A stretch of DNA of 64,000 bases from a virus, in IMG/VR virus record IMGVR_UViG_3300034418_011473, positions 1 to 64,000 of that record, one strand, 5' to 3'. The translations under genes were made by a program, and so were the position numbers. Numbering within the stretch: the first letter of the stretch is position 1; every line of letters starts with the position of its first letter. Shown here piece after piece: positions 46,816 to 55,642 of the stretch. The notes under the pieces are model-generated. The model made no database searches, was not told the DNA's origin, and saw only the letters and a program-made list of their open reading frames with translations.

Positions 46816-48114
46816 ATGCCTCATAATGATCAAATAAATTATAGTGTTAAAGTTAGGTTAGATCCCAACATCGACCCAGATGCAAGTGTAGTATGGAATA
46901 GTACTAATAAAAAATTTGAATTAGGAACGGGTACGGGTATTACTATTATTAACCCCGATGATCATAATATGATCACAGCTAATGGAACCACAGACTCTAT
47001 AACTGGTGAAGATTATTTTAGATATGTTGGTGGGGGTTCTAGTGGAACTAGTGTAGGAAGAGTAGCTATAGGACAATATGACAATGCCACTCCCTACACT
47101 ATGCTTGATATAGGAAGAAATATTACAAACAACACCACTAGTGGCTTCCCAGAAGCAATATTTTATTCTACTAATACAAGTTTTAATTTTGGTTTAAGAC
47201 TAGGTCTTCACCAATTATCGTGGGATCAAGGTAGTGGTACCTATAAGTCACTAGAGGCTACAATAGGAACAGCAGATAAAGCAGGATCCCCTGATACAGA
47301 TATATATGTTGGAAAATATTCTAGTTTAGGTGTGGGTACTTTTACTCCTATAGCAGCATTTGGTATTCCTCGTGAAAGTTTTGGAATTGGAAAATCAGAA
47401 AAAGCATTAATTGCTTATAGTGAAACTCCTACTTTAACTCCAATTCAAGCTACTCAACTTAATTCAACTTTTTATGTGGGGGAGGATGTTGATGCTAGTA
47501 GTGAAATTACTTCTGCTAAAGATTCTGTAGCTGAAATTACTAATTTTAACACTTCTGGAAATCAATACAATACTGCCTTAATAATTAATTTAGCAGCAAC
47601 AAGTGGTCAAAACCAACAAGATTGGGTAGGAAGTTCTGGATCCCCAGACGATAACTGTAGATTTATTTCATTTAGACGTAGAGCAACTATTAATGAACAT
47701 AACAACTCATATCCTTCATTCATAGAATGTGGTAAAATAGTTTTAAATGGAGCAGAAGCTGCTGCACCTAGTGGAGAAATATTTCCAGGTGTTCTTTATC
47801 TTAATACATCTGATAAACGATTTAAAAATAATATTAAGCCCCTTTCAGTAGGATTAAATGAACTTTTAAAAATCCAACCTAGTGAATATAATTGGAACCA
47901 ATCCCCTATTGTAAGTAAAGGATTTATTGCTCAAGATTTGTATAAGATTTATCCTGATGCTGTATATAAACCTAAAGATGAAACGGATTTATCTGATCCT
48001 TGGTCTGTAGATTATGGTAAATTAACTCCTTTACTTGTAAAAGCAATTCAAGATCAACAAAAGATTATTGAGGGGCTAAAAGAAAGAATTATTAAACTTG
48101 AAAACTCTATTTAA
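46816..48114 (+). CDS. Tail fiber/spike with C-terminal S74 self-cleaving chaperone
   Basis: 432 residues. Residues 1-325 are beta-rich fiber sequence. The C-terminal 101 residues are an intramolecular chaperone of the peptidase S74 family: SDKRFKNNI at 332-340 with catalytic Ser332 and Lys337 (S-D-x-R-x-K), GFIAQDLYKIYPDAV near 369, VDYGKLTPLLVKAIQ near 398, and a terminal coiled coil (IIEGLKERIIKLENSI). The chaperone aids trimer folding and is released by autocleavage before Ser332. The fiber part carries no glycan-cutting motif I recognise. It is followed after 3 nt by the 844-residue fiber. Confidence 0.92.
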   Translation: MPHNDQINYSVKVRLDPNIDPDASVVWNSTNKKFELGTGTGITIINPDDHNMITANGTTDSITGEDYFRYVGGGSSGTSVGRVAIGQYDNATPYTMLDIGRNITNNTTSGFPEAIFYSTNTSFNFGLRLGLHQLSWDQGSGTYKSLEATIGTADKAGSPDTDIYVGKYSSLGVGTFTPIAAFGIPRESFGIGKSEKALIAYSETPTLTPIQATQLNSTFYVGEDVDASSEITSAKDSVAEITNFNTSGNQYNTALIINLAATSGQNQQDWVGSSGSPDDNCRFISFRRRATINEHNNSYPSFIECGKIVLNGAEAAAPSGEIFPGVLYLNTSDKRFKNNIKPLSVGLNELLKIQPSEYNWNQSPIVSKGFIAQDLYKIYPDAVYKPKDETDLSDPWSVDYGKLTPLLVKAIQDQQKIIEGLKERIIKLENSI

Positions 48115-48117
48115 CAA

Positions 48118-50652
48118 ATGCCTATTTCTTATATTTACGGTGATGGAATTTCTATACAGAGTTCTTCATTAAATTCTAGTGGATCTATAGCATCTTCTTA
48201 TACTCAATTCAGAATTGAAGCTACAGGATCTAAAGGAAATAAATTTCAAATCCTTATCCCCTCCCAATCAACTGGTGAAAATGAAGATACTATAGCTTTA
48301 TTTATTACAAGTTCTGGTAAAGATGCTAATGTAGGAATAGGTACTAAAAGTCCTAAATCCTTATTTGAAATAAGATCTTCCCAATCATCTTCAAAATCTA
48401 CCCCCGATTTTATATTAGCAACTCCTAGCAGTTCTCTTATTACAGGAGGTGAATCAGCAAGACTTTCTTTTGTCATAGAAGATACTATTCTTTCAGGCAG
48501 TGAATTCGCAATTTCAGGAAGCACAGGAGCTATATATTCTAGGGTTCTTTCAGACCCTTCAACTACAGGTTACCAATATGGGTCTTTAGTATTTGAAGTA
48601 GATGGACCTAATGATATTACTAAAGATACTAAAGGCTTAGAAATAGGATATGGTTTAAATCCCTTTTTACCAACCACCATTGCTTCAGTATTTACAGGAA
48701 GTATTGTTATAGGAGCAGGAGATGTCAACCCTATACCAGGTATGTATGTACGTAATTATCTAGGTAACGATGTAGTATATATAGGCCAAGATATTTTTTC
48801 ACCATTAGATCTTGATGCTGGACAATTAATACTTTATGAAAATAATTCTCCAAAAATTAATCTCCAAACAGACCCAGGTGAAGATAGTTATATTAATACT
48901 ACAGGTAATTTTGGAATAGGAACATCTTCTCCTAACGCAAAACTTGAAGTAGTAGGAAACACAATACTCTCAGGTTCATTAGCAGTTTCTCAATCATTTA
49001 CAGCTTCAGGTTTATATTATCCTGATACTGATGGTACTGATGGTCAATTTTTAGCTACAGATGGAGCAGGTAACTTAAGTTTTCAAACAATAGAAGATGT
49101 TTATGTTACCGTAAAAAATGTTTCTGGGGGTACTTTATATAAAGGTACTCCGGTACATGCTACTTCCTCAGTTGCTGCGGGTAATGCTACTCCTGTTATA
49201 GCAGCTTCTGCTTCTAATGCTCTTACAATGCCTGCTACTTTTGTTTTAAATGAACAAATAGATGATGAAGCAGAAGGCCAAGCATTACTTTCAGGATTTA
49301 TCCAAGGAGTAAATACTTCATTATTTGAAGTAGGTGAAGTAGTTTATGTAGGAGAAAATGGAGGATTTACAAATATTAAACCTACAGGTTCTAATAATTT
49401 AATCCAAAACTTAGGTATTGTTACTAAAATTCACCCATCCAATGGTAGTGGGTGGGTATATGGTTCTGGAAGATCTAATGATGTACCCAACTTACCTACA
49501 GGAAAAATATGGGTTGGTAGTGATACTTACTCAGTAACTTCATCTGTAATTTCATTAGATGAAGCTAATAAGTATGTATCTGGCTCAGAAAGTGCTAAAT
49601 TCCAATTAGGTACTTACGCTTTTGGATATAATACTTTCCCAGGGTTTGGATTTGACATAACAGGCTCAGGTATAATAGTTAGTAGTTCTTTACCTTCTTT
49701 ACATTATCCTATGGTAAAAATAGGAGAAACAGAATTACTAGATTTAACTACATCTACTGCTTTAGCAGATCATACTTTTACTATCCATAATGTAGATAAT
49801 TTCCAAGTTACTTCTGGGAGTGAACCCACAGATGTTTCTACTAATAAATTATTTGAACATATTGGGGATACTTTTAAAGTTTATAGTAAAGGAAATTCAA
49901 CCCCTGTATTTACAGCATCAAGTAGTTCTATTGCTTTACAAGGAAAAAATGTTAGTATTTTACCTTCATCAGGAGTTCCTTATATAAAAACTCCTAATGC
50001 ATCTTCCTCTCCCCAATATGTGCCTGTATTTGATGCTTTACCTGACAACATATCAGGAAGAGAATTAAAATATATAACATCTTCTACTTTTATAGGAGGA
50101 GGATTAAGTACCCCTTATAGTTTAGGTACTTTTGGTGGGAAATATCAGTGGGGTACTACTGATGGAGGTAAAACTGTGGTTCATGGTTTTGTTAATGGAC
50201 CTACTGCAGGGGCCACACAAAACTCAGATCATTGGATAGATAGTGCTGTCTACACCCCTGATTCTACTACTTATAGTATGAGTACCTATAAAATGCAATA
50301 TGCTGCTTTATACTCCCCAGTAGGAGGAATCCCCCATATTAAGGGTTGGGGAAGAACTTCAGATTCAGATTTTACTACAAATCATTCCATGTCAATTTCT
50401 CTTTGGTCCCTAGATACAGAACCTGCAAACCTTGCTGCGGGTAGTCAAACTTTAACTCTTAGAGCTCAATCTGAATTTTTAACATTTAATGCTGGTACCA
50501 TTAACTACCTAGGAAACGGATGGGAAGCTTCAGGAAGTAGTGTTCGCCCTGCAGGTACTTTTTATTTTGTTACTTGGGATTTAGGTGGTCCTAATCCTTC
50601 TTCAACTGCTGATTTATCAGCAAACTTTACAATTTGGGTTGAACCCTCATAA
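48118..50652 (+). CDS. Tail fiber protein paralogous to the 13368 fiber
   Basis: 844 residues of repeats of the GIGTxSPxxxLEV and GSLAVSQSFTASG kinds. Residues about 300-465 (YPDTDGTDGQFLATDGAGNLSF through TNIKPTGSNNLIQNLG and GRSNDVPNLPTGKIWVG) are homologous to the equivalent part of the 13368-16382 product. The C-terminal 200 residues (TTDGGKTVVHGFVNGPTAG onward) look like a globular beta receptor-binding end. No enzymatic motif. It is co-transcribed with the S74 fiber. Confidence 0.82.
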   Translation: MPISYIYGDGISIQSSSLNSSGSIASSYTQFRIEATGSKGNKFQILIPSQSTGENEDTIALFITSSGKDANVGIGTKSPKSLFEIRSSQSSSKSTPDFILATPSSSLITGGESARLSFVIEDTILSGSEFAISGSTGAIYSRVLSDPSTTGYQYGSLVFEVDGPNDITKDTKGLEIGYGLNPFLPTTIASVFTGSIVIGAGDVNPIPGMYVRNYLGNDVVYIGQDIFSPLDLDAGQLILYENNSPKINLQTDPGEDSYINTTGNFGIGTSSPNAKLEVVGNTILSGSLAVSQSFTASGLYYPDTDGTDGQFLATDGAGNLSFQTIEDVYVTVKNVSGGTLYKGTPVHATSSVAAGNATPVIAASASNALTMPATFVLNEQIDDEAEGQALLSGFIQGVNTSLFEVGEVVYVGENGGFTNIKPTGSNNLIQNLGIVTKIHPSNGSGWVYGSGRSNDVPNLPTGKIWVGSDTYSVTSSVISLDEANKYVSGSESAKFQLGTYAFGYNTFPGFGFDITGSGIIVSSSLPSLHYPMVKIGETELLDLTTSTALADHTFTIHNVDNFQVTSGSEPTDVSTNKLFEHIGDTFKVYSKGNSTPVFTASSSSIALQGKNVSILPSSGVPYIKTPNASSSPQYVPVFDALPDNISGRELKYITSSTFIGGGLSTPYSLGTFGGKYQWGTTDGGKTVVHGFVNGPTAGATQNSDHWIDSAVYTPDSTTYSMSTYKMQYAALYSPVGGIPHIKGWGRTSDSDFTTNHSMSISLWSLDTEPANLAAGSQTLTLRAQSEFLTFNAGTINYLGNGWEASGSSVRPAGTFYFVTWDLGGPNPSSTADLSANFTIWVEPS

Positions 50653-50662
50653 TTAATATAAA

Positions 50663-50797
50663 ATGCATACCCCTACTCATACCCCTTTTCCTAAATTATC
50701 CACTACTTCTAGTTTAGCTGACGTAGTAAGTGAATACAATAATTTAGCAGAATTTTTAAACCAACAAAACTTCCCAAATCCTGATTTAGAAAAGTAA
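50663..50797 (+). CDS. Small hypothetical protein (44 residues)
   Basis: Short reading frame 10 nt after the 844-residue fiber gene, starting MHTPTHTPFPKL and ending PDLEK. It has a plausible A-rich leader and a regular helix-like middle (LADVVSEYNNLAEFLNQQ). It fills the gap before the glycosyltransferase gene. It could be a small fiber-tip or chaperone peptide. Confidence is moderate because of size. Confidence 0.5.
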   Translation: MHTPTHTPFPKLSTTSSLADVVSEYNNLAEFLNQQNFPNPDLEK

Positions 50798-50839
50798 AAT
50801 AACTTGTTTTTCTAAATTTAATTTGTTATATTAATTGTT

Positions 50840-53137
50840 ATGTCTACACCTAAATTAAAGGTCCATTGTTCTTATATAGGAACGACAGGATACAACCATC
50901 ATTCTAGAGATTTTTTTAGAAAATTATCTGAAAAAATTGATTTAAAAATTCGCAATTTTACTATAGGTAAAAATTGGAATTGGCCTAATAATGAACCCCA
51001 TAATGGGGAATCTTATTTAAATAGTTTAGATAAACACCTTTTAACAGAACAAACTTTATGGGTTAATGAAACTGATAGAGAAGAATTTTCTATATATTCT
51101 AAACATGTAAATGAATTTGAACATAATATTGATTTAGTTTTAAATGAAACTAACCACTATTATTTTTACGATTCATATGACAAGCCTAAAATTGCTTATA
51201 ATGTTTGGGAATCTACACTTCAACCCCCTCAGTTTTTTGATAAATTATTAGAATATGATCAAATATGGGTGCCTTCACAATGGCAAGCAGACTGTACTAT
51301 TAATCAAGGAGCAGATCCCTATAAAGTAAAAGTTGTACCTGAAGGTGTAGATGTTAACACTTTTTATCCTGAAGACCCTAAAACAGTTCTAGATTATGTA
51401 GATGGTAGATTTAAATTTATAGTATTTGGAAGATGGGATTATAGAAAATCTACTAAGGAAATCATAGAAACATTCCTTAAAGAATTTGACCCTTCAGAAC
51501 CTGTAGACTTAATTGTTTCTATTGACAATCCCTTTTCAGGAGATGGACATGAAACTACTGAAAAACGTTTAGAACATTATGGTTTTACTGATAAACGTAT
51601 TAAAATAAAGCATTTCCCTTCCAGAGAAGATTATATTACTTATTTAAAAAATGGTCATGTATTTGTATCTTGTGCTCGAAGTGAAGGATGGAATTTACCT
51701 TTAATTGAAGCAATGGCTTGTGGTACCCCTTCAATTTATTCTGCTTGTAGTGGGCAAATGGAATTTGCTGAAGGAAAAGGATTACCTGTAAAAATATTAG
51801 GTGAAAAACCAGTTATGGATGCTGATTATAACCATTTTAACTCTTCAGTAGGTAATTATTATGAACCTGATTTTAAAGATTTGGCTCGTGTAATGAGAGA
51901 TGCTTATAAAAATTATACAGACCATAAAAAACGAGCTATAGAGGAAGCTAAATTAATTCATAGAGATTTTAATTGGGATAAAGTAGCAGAAATAGGAATT
52001 AATACTTTAAAAAATTTTATGACAAATTTAAAGAATGAAATTATTATTAGTTTTGTAGATGGAGCTAGATGTGAAATTAAAGGGCCTTTAGATCAAGATT
52101 ACCAAGTTAAATTTTATAATGATGTTACTAATGAATTAGTTTGGGAAGATACTATTAAAAATAATATGTGGACTGCTCCTAATTATAAATCTTTTATAAA
52201 ATGGAGAATTGAGATTTGGGAAGGTAATAATAAAATTTATGAGCATATTTTAGATTTAACAAATAAAAAAGTTTATATTCATTTGGATAGTAAATCTATA
52301 GGTGATACTTTAGCTTGGTTCCCCTATGTAGAAGAATTTAGAAAAAAACATAACTGTAAAGTAATATGTTCTACATTCCATAATGATTGGTTTAAATCTC
52401 AATACCCTGAAATCCAATTTGTAGGACCTGGTACATCTGTAAGTGATTTATATTCATCCTATGGTATAGGGTGGTACTATGATGAAGATATTTATAGAAA
52501 ATCTAATCATCCTTATGATTTTAAATTTCAACCTCTACAAAAAACAGCAAGTGATATTTTGGGATTAGAATTTAAAGAACTTATTCCTAAAATTAAAAAA
52601 TTACCTTCTTCCCCTATAACAGAAAAATATATAACTATTTCTATTCAATCTACTTGTCAAGCTAAATATTGGAATCACCCAACGGGATGGGAGCAAGTAG
52701 TAAAACACCTCCAAAATAAAGGATATAAGGTAGCAGTTGTAGACCAACATAGAACTTTTGGCACCCAAGGATTTATGAACACCTCTCCCCAATCAGATTA
52801 CCACTTCCATAATAAATCCCTAGAAGAAGTTATGTCTGTAATTAATGGAGCCCAACTTCATATTGGTATAGGATCAGGATTATCCTGGATAGCATGGGCT
52901 TTAAAAACCCCTATAATGTTAATCTCTTCATTTTCTAGACCTTGGTGTGAATTCCAAACTAATTGTTCTAGAATTTATATAGATTCTCCTACATCAGGGT
53001 ATTTTAATACCCATAAAATGGATCCTTCAAATTGGAATTGGTACCCTTTTAAAGAGATAAAATCAATGGAGGATTGGTATGAGATAGAAACTATCACTCC
53101 TGATTTGGTAATTCAAGAAATCGATCGTATATTGTAA
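50840..53137 (+). CDS. Two-domain glycosyltransferase (GT4 plus heptosyltransferase-like)
   Basis: 765 residues. The N-terminal half (about 1-395) is a GT-B fold GT4 enzyme: VKVVPEGVDVNTFYP, VFGRWDYRKS, and the E-x7-E signature ARSEGWNLPLIEAMACGTPS with Glu282 and Glu290. A linker follows at about 396-475. The C-terminal half (about 476-765) resembles GT9 and autotransporter heptosyltransferases: HLDSKSIGDTLAWFPYVEEF near the domain start, then WNHPTGWEQVVKHL, and GSGLSWIAWALKTPIMLISSF at 678-698 followed by Cys703 and Cys709. Enzymes of that type modify protein Ser/Thr. It sits directly after the Ser/Thr-rich fiber block, suggesting virion glycosylation; host surface modification is an alternative. 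Confidence 0.85.
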   Translation: MSTPKLKVHCSYIGTTGYNHHSRDFFRKLSEKIDLKIRNFTIGKNWNWPNNEPHNGESYLNSLDKHLLTEQTLWVNETDREEFSIYSKHVNEFEHNIDLVLNETNHYYFYDSYDKPKIAYNVWESTLQPPQFFDKLLEYDQIWVPSQWQADCTINQGADPYKVKVVPEGVDVNTFYPEDPKTVLDYVDGRFKFIVFGRWDYRKSTKEIIETFLKEFDPSEPVDLIVSIDNPFSGDGHETTEKRLEHYGFTDKRIKIKHFPSREDYITYLKNGHVFVSCARSEGWNLPLIEAMACGTPSIYSACSGQMEFAEGKGLPVKILGEKPVMDADYNHFNSSVGNYYEPDFKDLARVMRDAYKNYTDHKKRAIEEAKLIHRDFNWDKVAEIGINTLKNFMTNLKNEIIISFVDGARCEIKGPLDQDYQVKFYNDVTNELVWEDTIKNNMWTAPNYKSFIKWRIEIWEGNNKIYEHILDLTNKKVYIHLDSKSIGDTLAWFPYVEEFRKKHNCKVICSTFHNDWFKSQYPEIQFVGPGTSVSDLYSSYGIGWYYDEDIYRKSNHPYDFKFQPLQKTASDILGLEFKELIPKIKKLPSSPITEKYITISIQSTCQAKYWNHPTGWEQVVKHLQNKGYKVAVVDQHRTFGTQGFMNTSPQSDYHFHNKSLEEVMSVINGAQLHIGIGSGLSWIAWALKTPIMLISSFSRPWCEFQTNCSRIYIDSPTSGYFNTHKMDPSNWNWYPFKEIKSMEDWYEIETITPDLVIQEIDRIL

Positions 53138-53138
53138 T

Positions 53139-54386
53139 GTGTTTTGGCTTATAGAAAATAAAGAACAATTACAAGAATTTAGGGAAAAGAAGTTCAAGAA
53201 AGTATTCATTGAACCTCTTTTTTCTAATGATAACATACACCCCCACTTAAGGGGGATAGTAGGATTCTATATTAGAGAAATTAATTATAGAAAAGGATTT
53301 ATTATTAATATAAACCATAGTGAGGCAACAAGTTGTGAATTAGATGAAGTATTAAACCTAATAGGAGAATTTAAAGAAATATTTGTAAGAGATAAGAAAG
53401 AATTTTTACACATAATCCCACTTAAGCAGCTTAGTGACACCCATTTCATCTCTCCTACAGATATCCCAGACTCATTTCCTTGTCATGATTTTTTCTATAG
53501 GAAATACCCCCAAATAGCCAATATAGGTAGCATAATTCCAATTGTAAAGCATTATGAACGTTGTGAAACGATATTTCACGCGGTTAAACATGTGTTTACT
53601 ATGGAGAAACCACCACACTTTGAGTTCTATAATAACAGAGCTACAAATGTGTTTTATTGGATCGAATCGGAGGGACTTAAAGTAGATCCTAAGTTATTTG
53701 AGGAACACTTTGGGGTAGAACGAGATTGGACTTACTCACAATTTAATTTAAAAACTACTACTACGAGACCTTCAAACTCATTTGGGGGAATTAATTATGC
53801 TGCTTTAGATAAAAAATCGGGTTGTAGAGAAGCGTTTATTCCCGATAATGATTTCCTAATGGAGATTGATATTAGCGCTTATCATCCTACTTTGGCTGCT
53901 CAACTTGTAGATTATGAGTTTGAGCATGAGGACATACACCAAGCATTTGCTGATATGTACGGAGTAGATTATAAGAAAGCTAAGGAGCTTACGTTCAAAC
54001 AATTATATGGAGGAGTATTTAAGGAGTATAAGAATTTAGAATTCTTTAAACGAGTAGAAAAATATATAGATGATATAAGTAGTAAGAAAGAATACGTTTG
54101 CAAGTCTGGATACGTTTTTAAAACAGATATGAAAAAACAGAAGTTGTTTAATTACATACTTCAAAATACAGAAACGTATTATAATGTACTTATTCTAGAG
54201 AAGATAATCCGTATACTTAAAAACAGTAAAACTAGGATTATACACTATACTTATGATTCGTTTTTGTTAGATGTAGATAAAGGTGAACGAGATGTAGTTG
54301 AATTAATAATAGATATTTTTAAGGGATATAACTTTAATACTAAAGTAGAGGTGGGACATAACTATGACGCTTTAGAGAAAGTGTAA
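53139..54386 (+). CDS. Family A DNA polymerase core without exonuclease motifs
   Basis: 415 residues. Motif A is MEIDISAYHPTLAAQL with Asp244. Motif B KELTFKQLYGG has Lys282 and Tyr290 at the family spacing K-x7-Y. Motif C IHYTYDSFLLDV has Asp373. Compared with Pol I, the 3'-5' exonuclease is not recognisable; the N-terminal 150 residues are divergent and lack the D-x-E pattern. It is shorter than usual, so either this is a reduced polymerase or the exonuclease is encoded separately. The GTG start (53139) overlaps no other gene; the ATG at 53137 is out of frame and stops after five codons. T4 itself uses a family B polymerase. Confidence 0.82.
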   Translation: MFWLIENKEQLQEFREKKFKKVFIEPLFSNDNIHPHLRGIVGFYIREINYRKGFIININHSEATSCELDEVLNLIGEFKEIFVRDKKEFLHIIPLKQLSDTHFISPTDIPDSFPCHDFFYRKYPQIANIGSIIPIVKHYERCETIFHAVKHVFTMEKPPHFEFYNNRATNVFYWIESEGLKVDPKLFEEHFGVERDWTYSQFNLKTTTTRPSNSFGGINYAALDKKSGCREAFIPDNDFLMEIDISAYHPTLAAQLVDYEFEHEDIHQAFADMYGVDYKKAKELTFKQLYGGVFKEYKNLEFFKRVEKYIDDISSKKEYVCKSGYVFKTDMKKQKLFNYILQNTETYYNVLILEKIIRILKNSKTRIIHYTYDSFLLDVDKGERDVVELIIDIFKGYNFNTKVEVGHNYDALEKV

Positions 54387-54393
54387 TATTTAT
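54386..54393 (+). promoter_or_regulatory. ATATTTAT element candidate
   Basis: Exact ATATTTAT overlapping the polymerase stop codon; 15 nt before the next ATG. Confidence 0.48.
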
Positions 54394-54408
54394 ATCCAAA
54401 CCTAGCAC

Positions 54409-54795
54409 ATGAAAAATAAGCTATTTTGTACCTTTACTTCTTTGGAAGATTTGGAGAGAACGCTGGTAGAGGTAAAGTCTAGCTACGATATACTCTATAA
54501 AAAAATATTTGTTTTATATATAAAAAGTAGTGATGAGTACGTTTGTACTTATAACGTAGAGCCGTCAAGCGTAGAGGAGATTTTACCCAATACTATCTTA
54601 GTTCATAGAAAAAAAGAATCAAACACATTATACACTATAAATGCTCTTAACGAGCTTATAAAATTGCTGAATAGTGGAGTAGTTGATGTACGATATAAAG
54701 TTAACTGGCAACACTATCGTAACACTATTTTACTTACCCAGCACAATGAATTGAAACAATTAAAGACAAAGATTCATCAGATTCTTGAGCTTTAA
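54409..54795 (+). CDS. Hypothetical protein between polymerase and gp32
   Basis: 128 residues, mixed alpha/beta. It begins MKNKLFCTFTSLEDLERTL and contains TILVHRKKESNTLYTINALNELIKLLN near residues 62-88. It looks like a small conserved cytoplasmic phage protein of replication context. No family is named with confidence. Confidence 0.78.
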   Translation: MKNKLFCTFTSLEDLERTLVEVKSSYDILYKKIFVLYIKSSDEYVCTYNVEPSSVEEILPNTILVHRKKESNTLYTINALNELIKLLNSGVVDVRYKVNWQHYRNTILLTQHNELKQLKTKIHQILEL

Positions 54796-54820
54796 TTTGG
54801 GATCCTGAGATAGGGTTCTT

Positions 54821-54828
54821 ATATTTAT
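54821..54828 (+). promoter_or_regulatory. ATATTTAT element candidate before gp32
   Basis: Exact ATATTTAT; 31 nt before the gp32 ATG, showing the element is not confined to virion genes. Confidence 0.48.
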
Positions 54829-54859
54829 CAAAAAGTTTTATTTTTAAATTAGTTACATT

Positions 54860-55642
54860 ATGGATTTAAATGCTATTCGTAGTAAGCTGAACTCCTTGCA
54901 GCAAACAAACAAAGGAGGAAATCAAAACAGCACTAGCTTGTTTTGGAAACCGAGTGTTGGGAAACAGGTAATTCGTATCGTTCCCAATAAGTTTAACAAA
55001 GCTAACCCTTTTACAGAAGTGTATTTCCACTATGGAATTGGTGAGCGCACAATGATTTCACCTATTAATTATGGTGAAAAAGATCCAATTGCTGAGTTTG
55101 CGAAGCAGCTTCGTACAACTAGTGATAAGGAAAATTGGCGTTTGGCAAAGCAGCTCGATCCTAAGATGCGAGTGTTTGTTCCTGTAATTGTGCGTGGTGA
55201 AGAGGACCAAGGTGTTAAACTTTGGCAGTTTGGTAAGAATACTTACCTCGAATTCCTTTCACTTGCTGATGATGATGATATTGGTGATTACACTGACATC
55301 CATCAGGGACGTGACATTACAGTAGACACAGTTGGTCCTGACGTTACAGGTACTGCTTATAACAAGTCTTCTGTACGTGTTAAGACTAAGCAAACACCAC
55401 TTGGTGAAGCTGATCAAATTCAAAAATGGTTAGATGAACAAGCTAACCCACTTGAAGTATTTAAGCGTTATTCATTTGAAGAAATGAAAGACAACCTTCA
55501 GAAGTTCTTGACTCCTGAAGATACTCAAGAAGAAGAAAGCGACGATCTCCCTTTTGATAAAGGGGAGTCCCAAAACAATTACGCTCTTAAGACTCCCCAA
55601 AAAGAGAGCAAGGTTGATAAATTCGATGAATTGTTTAGCTAA
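54860..55642 (+). CDS. gp32: Single-stranded DNA-binding protein (T4 gp32-like)
   Basis: 260 residues (T4 gp32 301). It coats single strands and organises replication and recombination proteins. FWKPSVGKQVIRIVPN near residue 28 and NPFTEVYFHYGIGERTMISPINYGEKDPIAEF near 49-80 follow the gp32 core pattern. The acidic C-terminus (TQEEESDDLPF ... KVDKFDELFS) recruits partners in T4. There is no Cys at all, so the Cys/His zinc site of T4 gp32 is missing. It is followed by uvsX with a TAATG overlap. Confidence 0.92.
   Translation: MDLNAIRSKLNSLQQTNKGGNQNSTSLFWKPSVGKQVIRIVPNKFNKANPFTEVYFHYGIGERTMISPINYGEKDPIAEFAKQLRTTSDKENWRLAKQLDPKMRVFVPVIVRGEEDQGVKLWQFGKNTYLEFLSLADDDDIGDYTDIHQGRDITVDTVGPDVTGTAYNKSSVRVKTKQTPLGEADQIQKWLDEQANPLEVFKRYSFEEMKDNLQKFLTPEDTQEEESDDLPFDKGESQNNYALKTPQKESKVDKFDELFS

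Noticed and set aside
50798-50839. Possible host-type promoter before the glycosyltransferase
   Set aside because: AT-rich with TTG and TAAATTTA, but spacing does not fit a Bacteroidota promoter; not supported enough to list.
52488-52495. ATATTTAT inside the glycosyltransferase gene (another lies in the helicase gene near 58714)
   Set aside because: Inside coding sequence and read as ordinary codons, with no gene start nearby; treated as chance occurrence.
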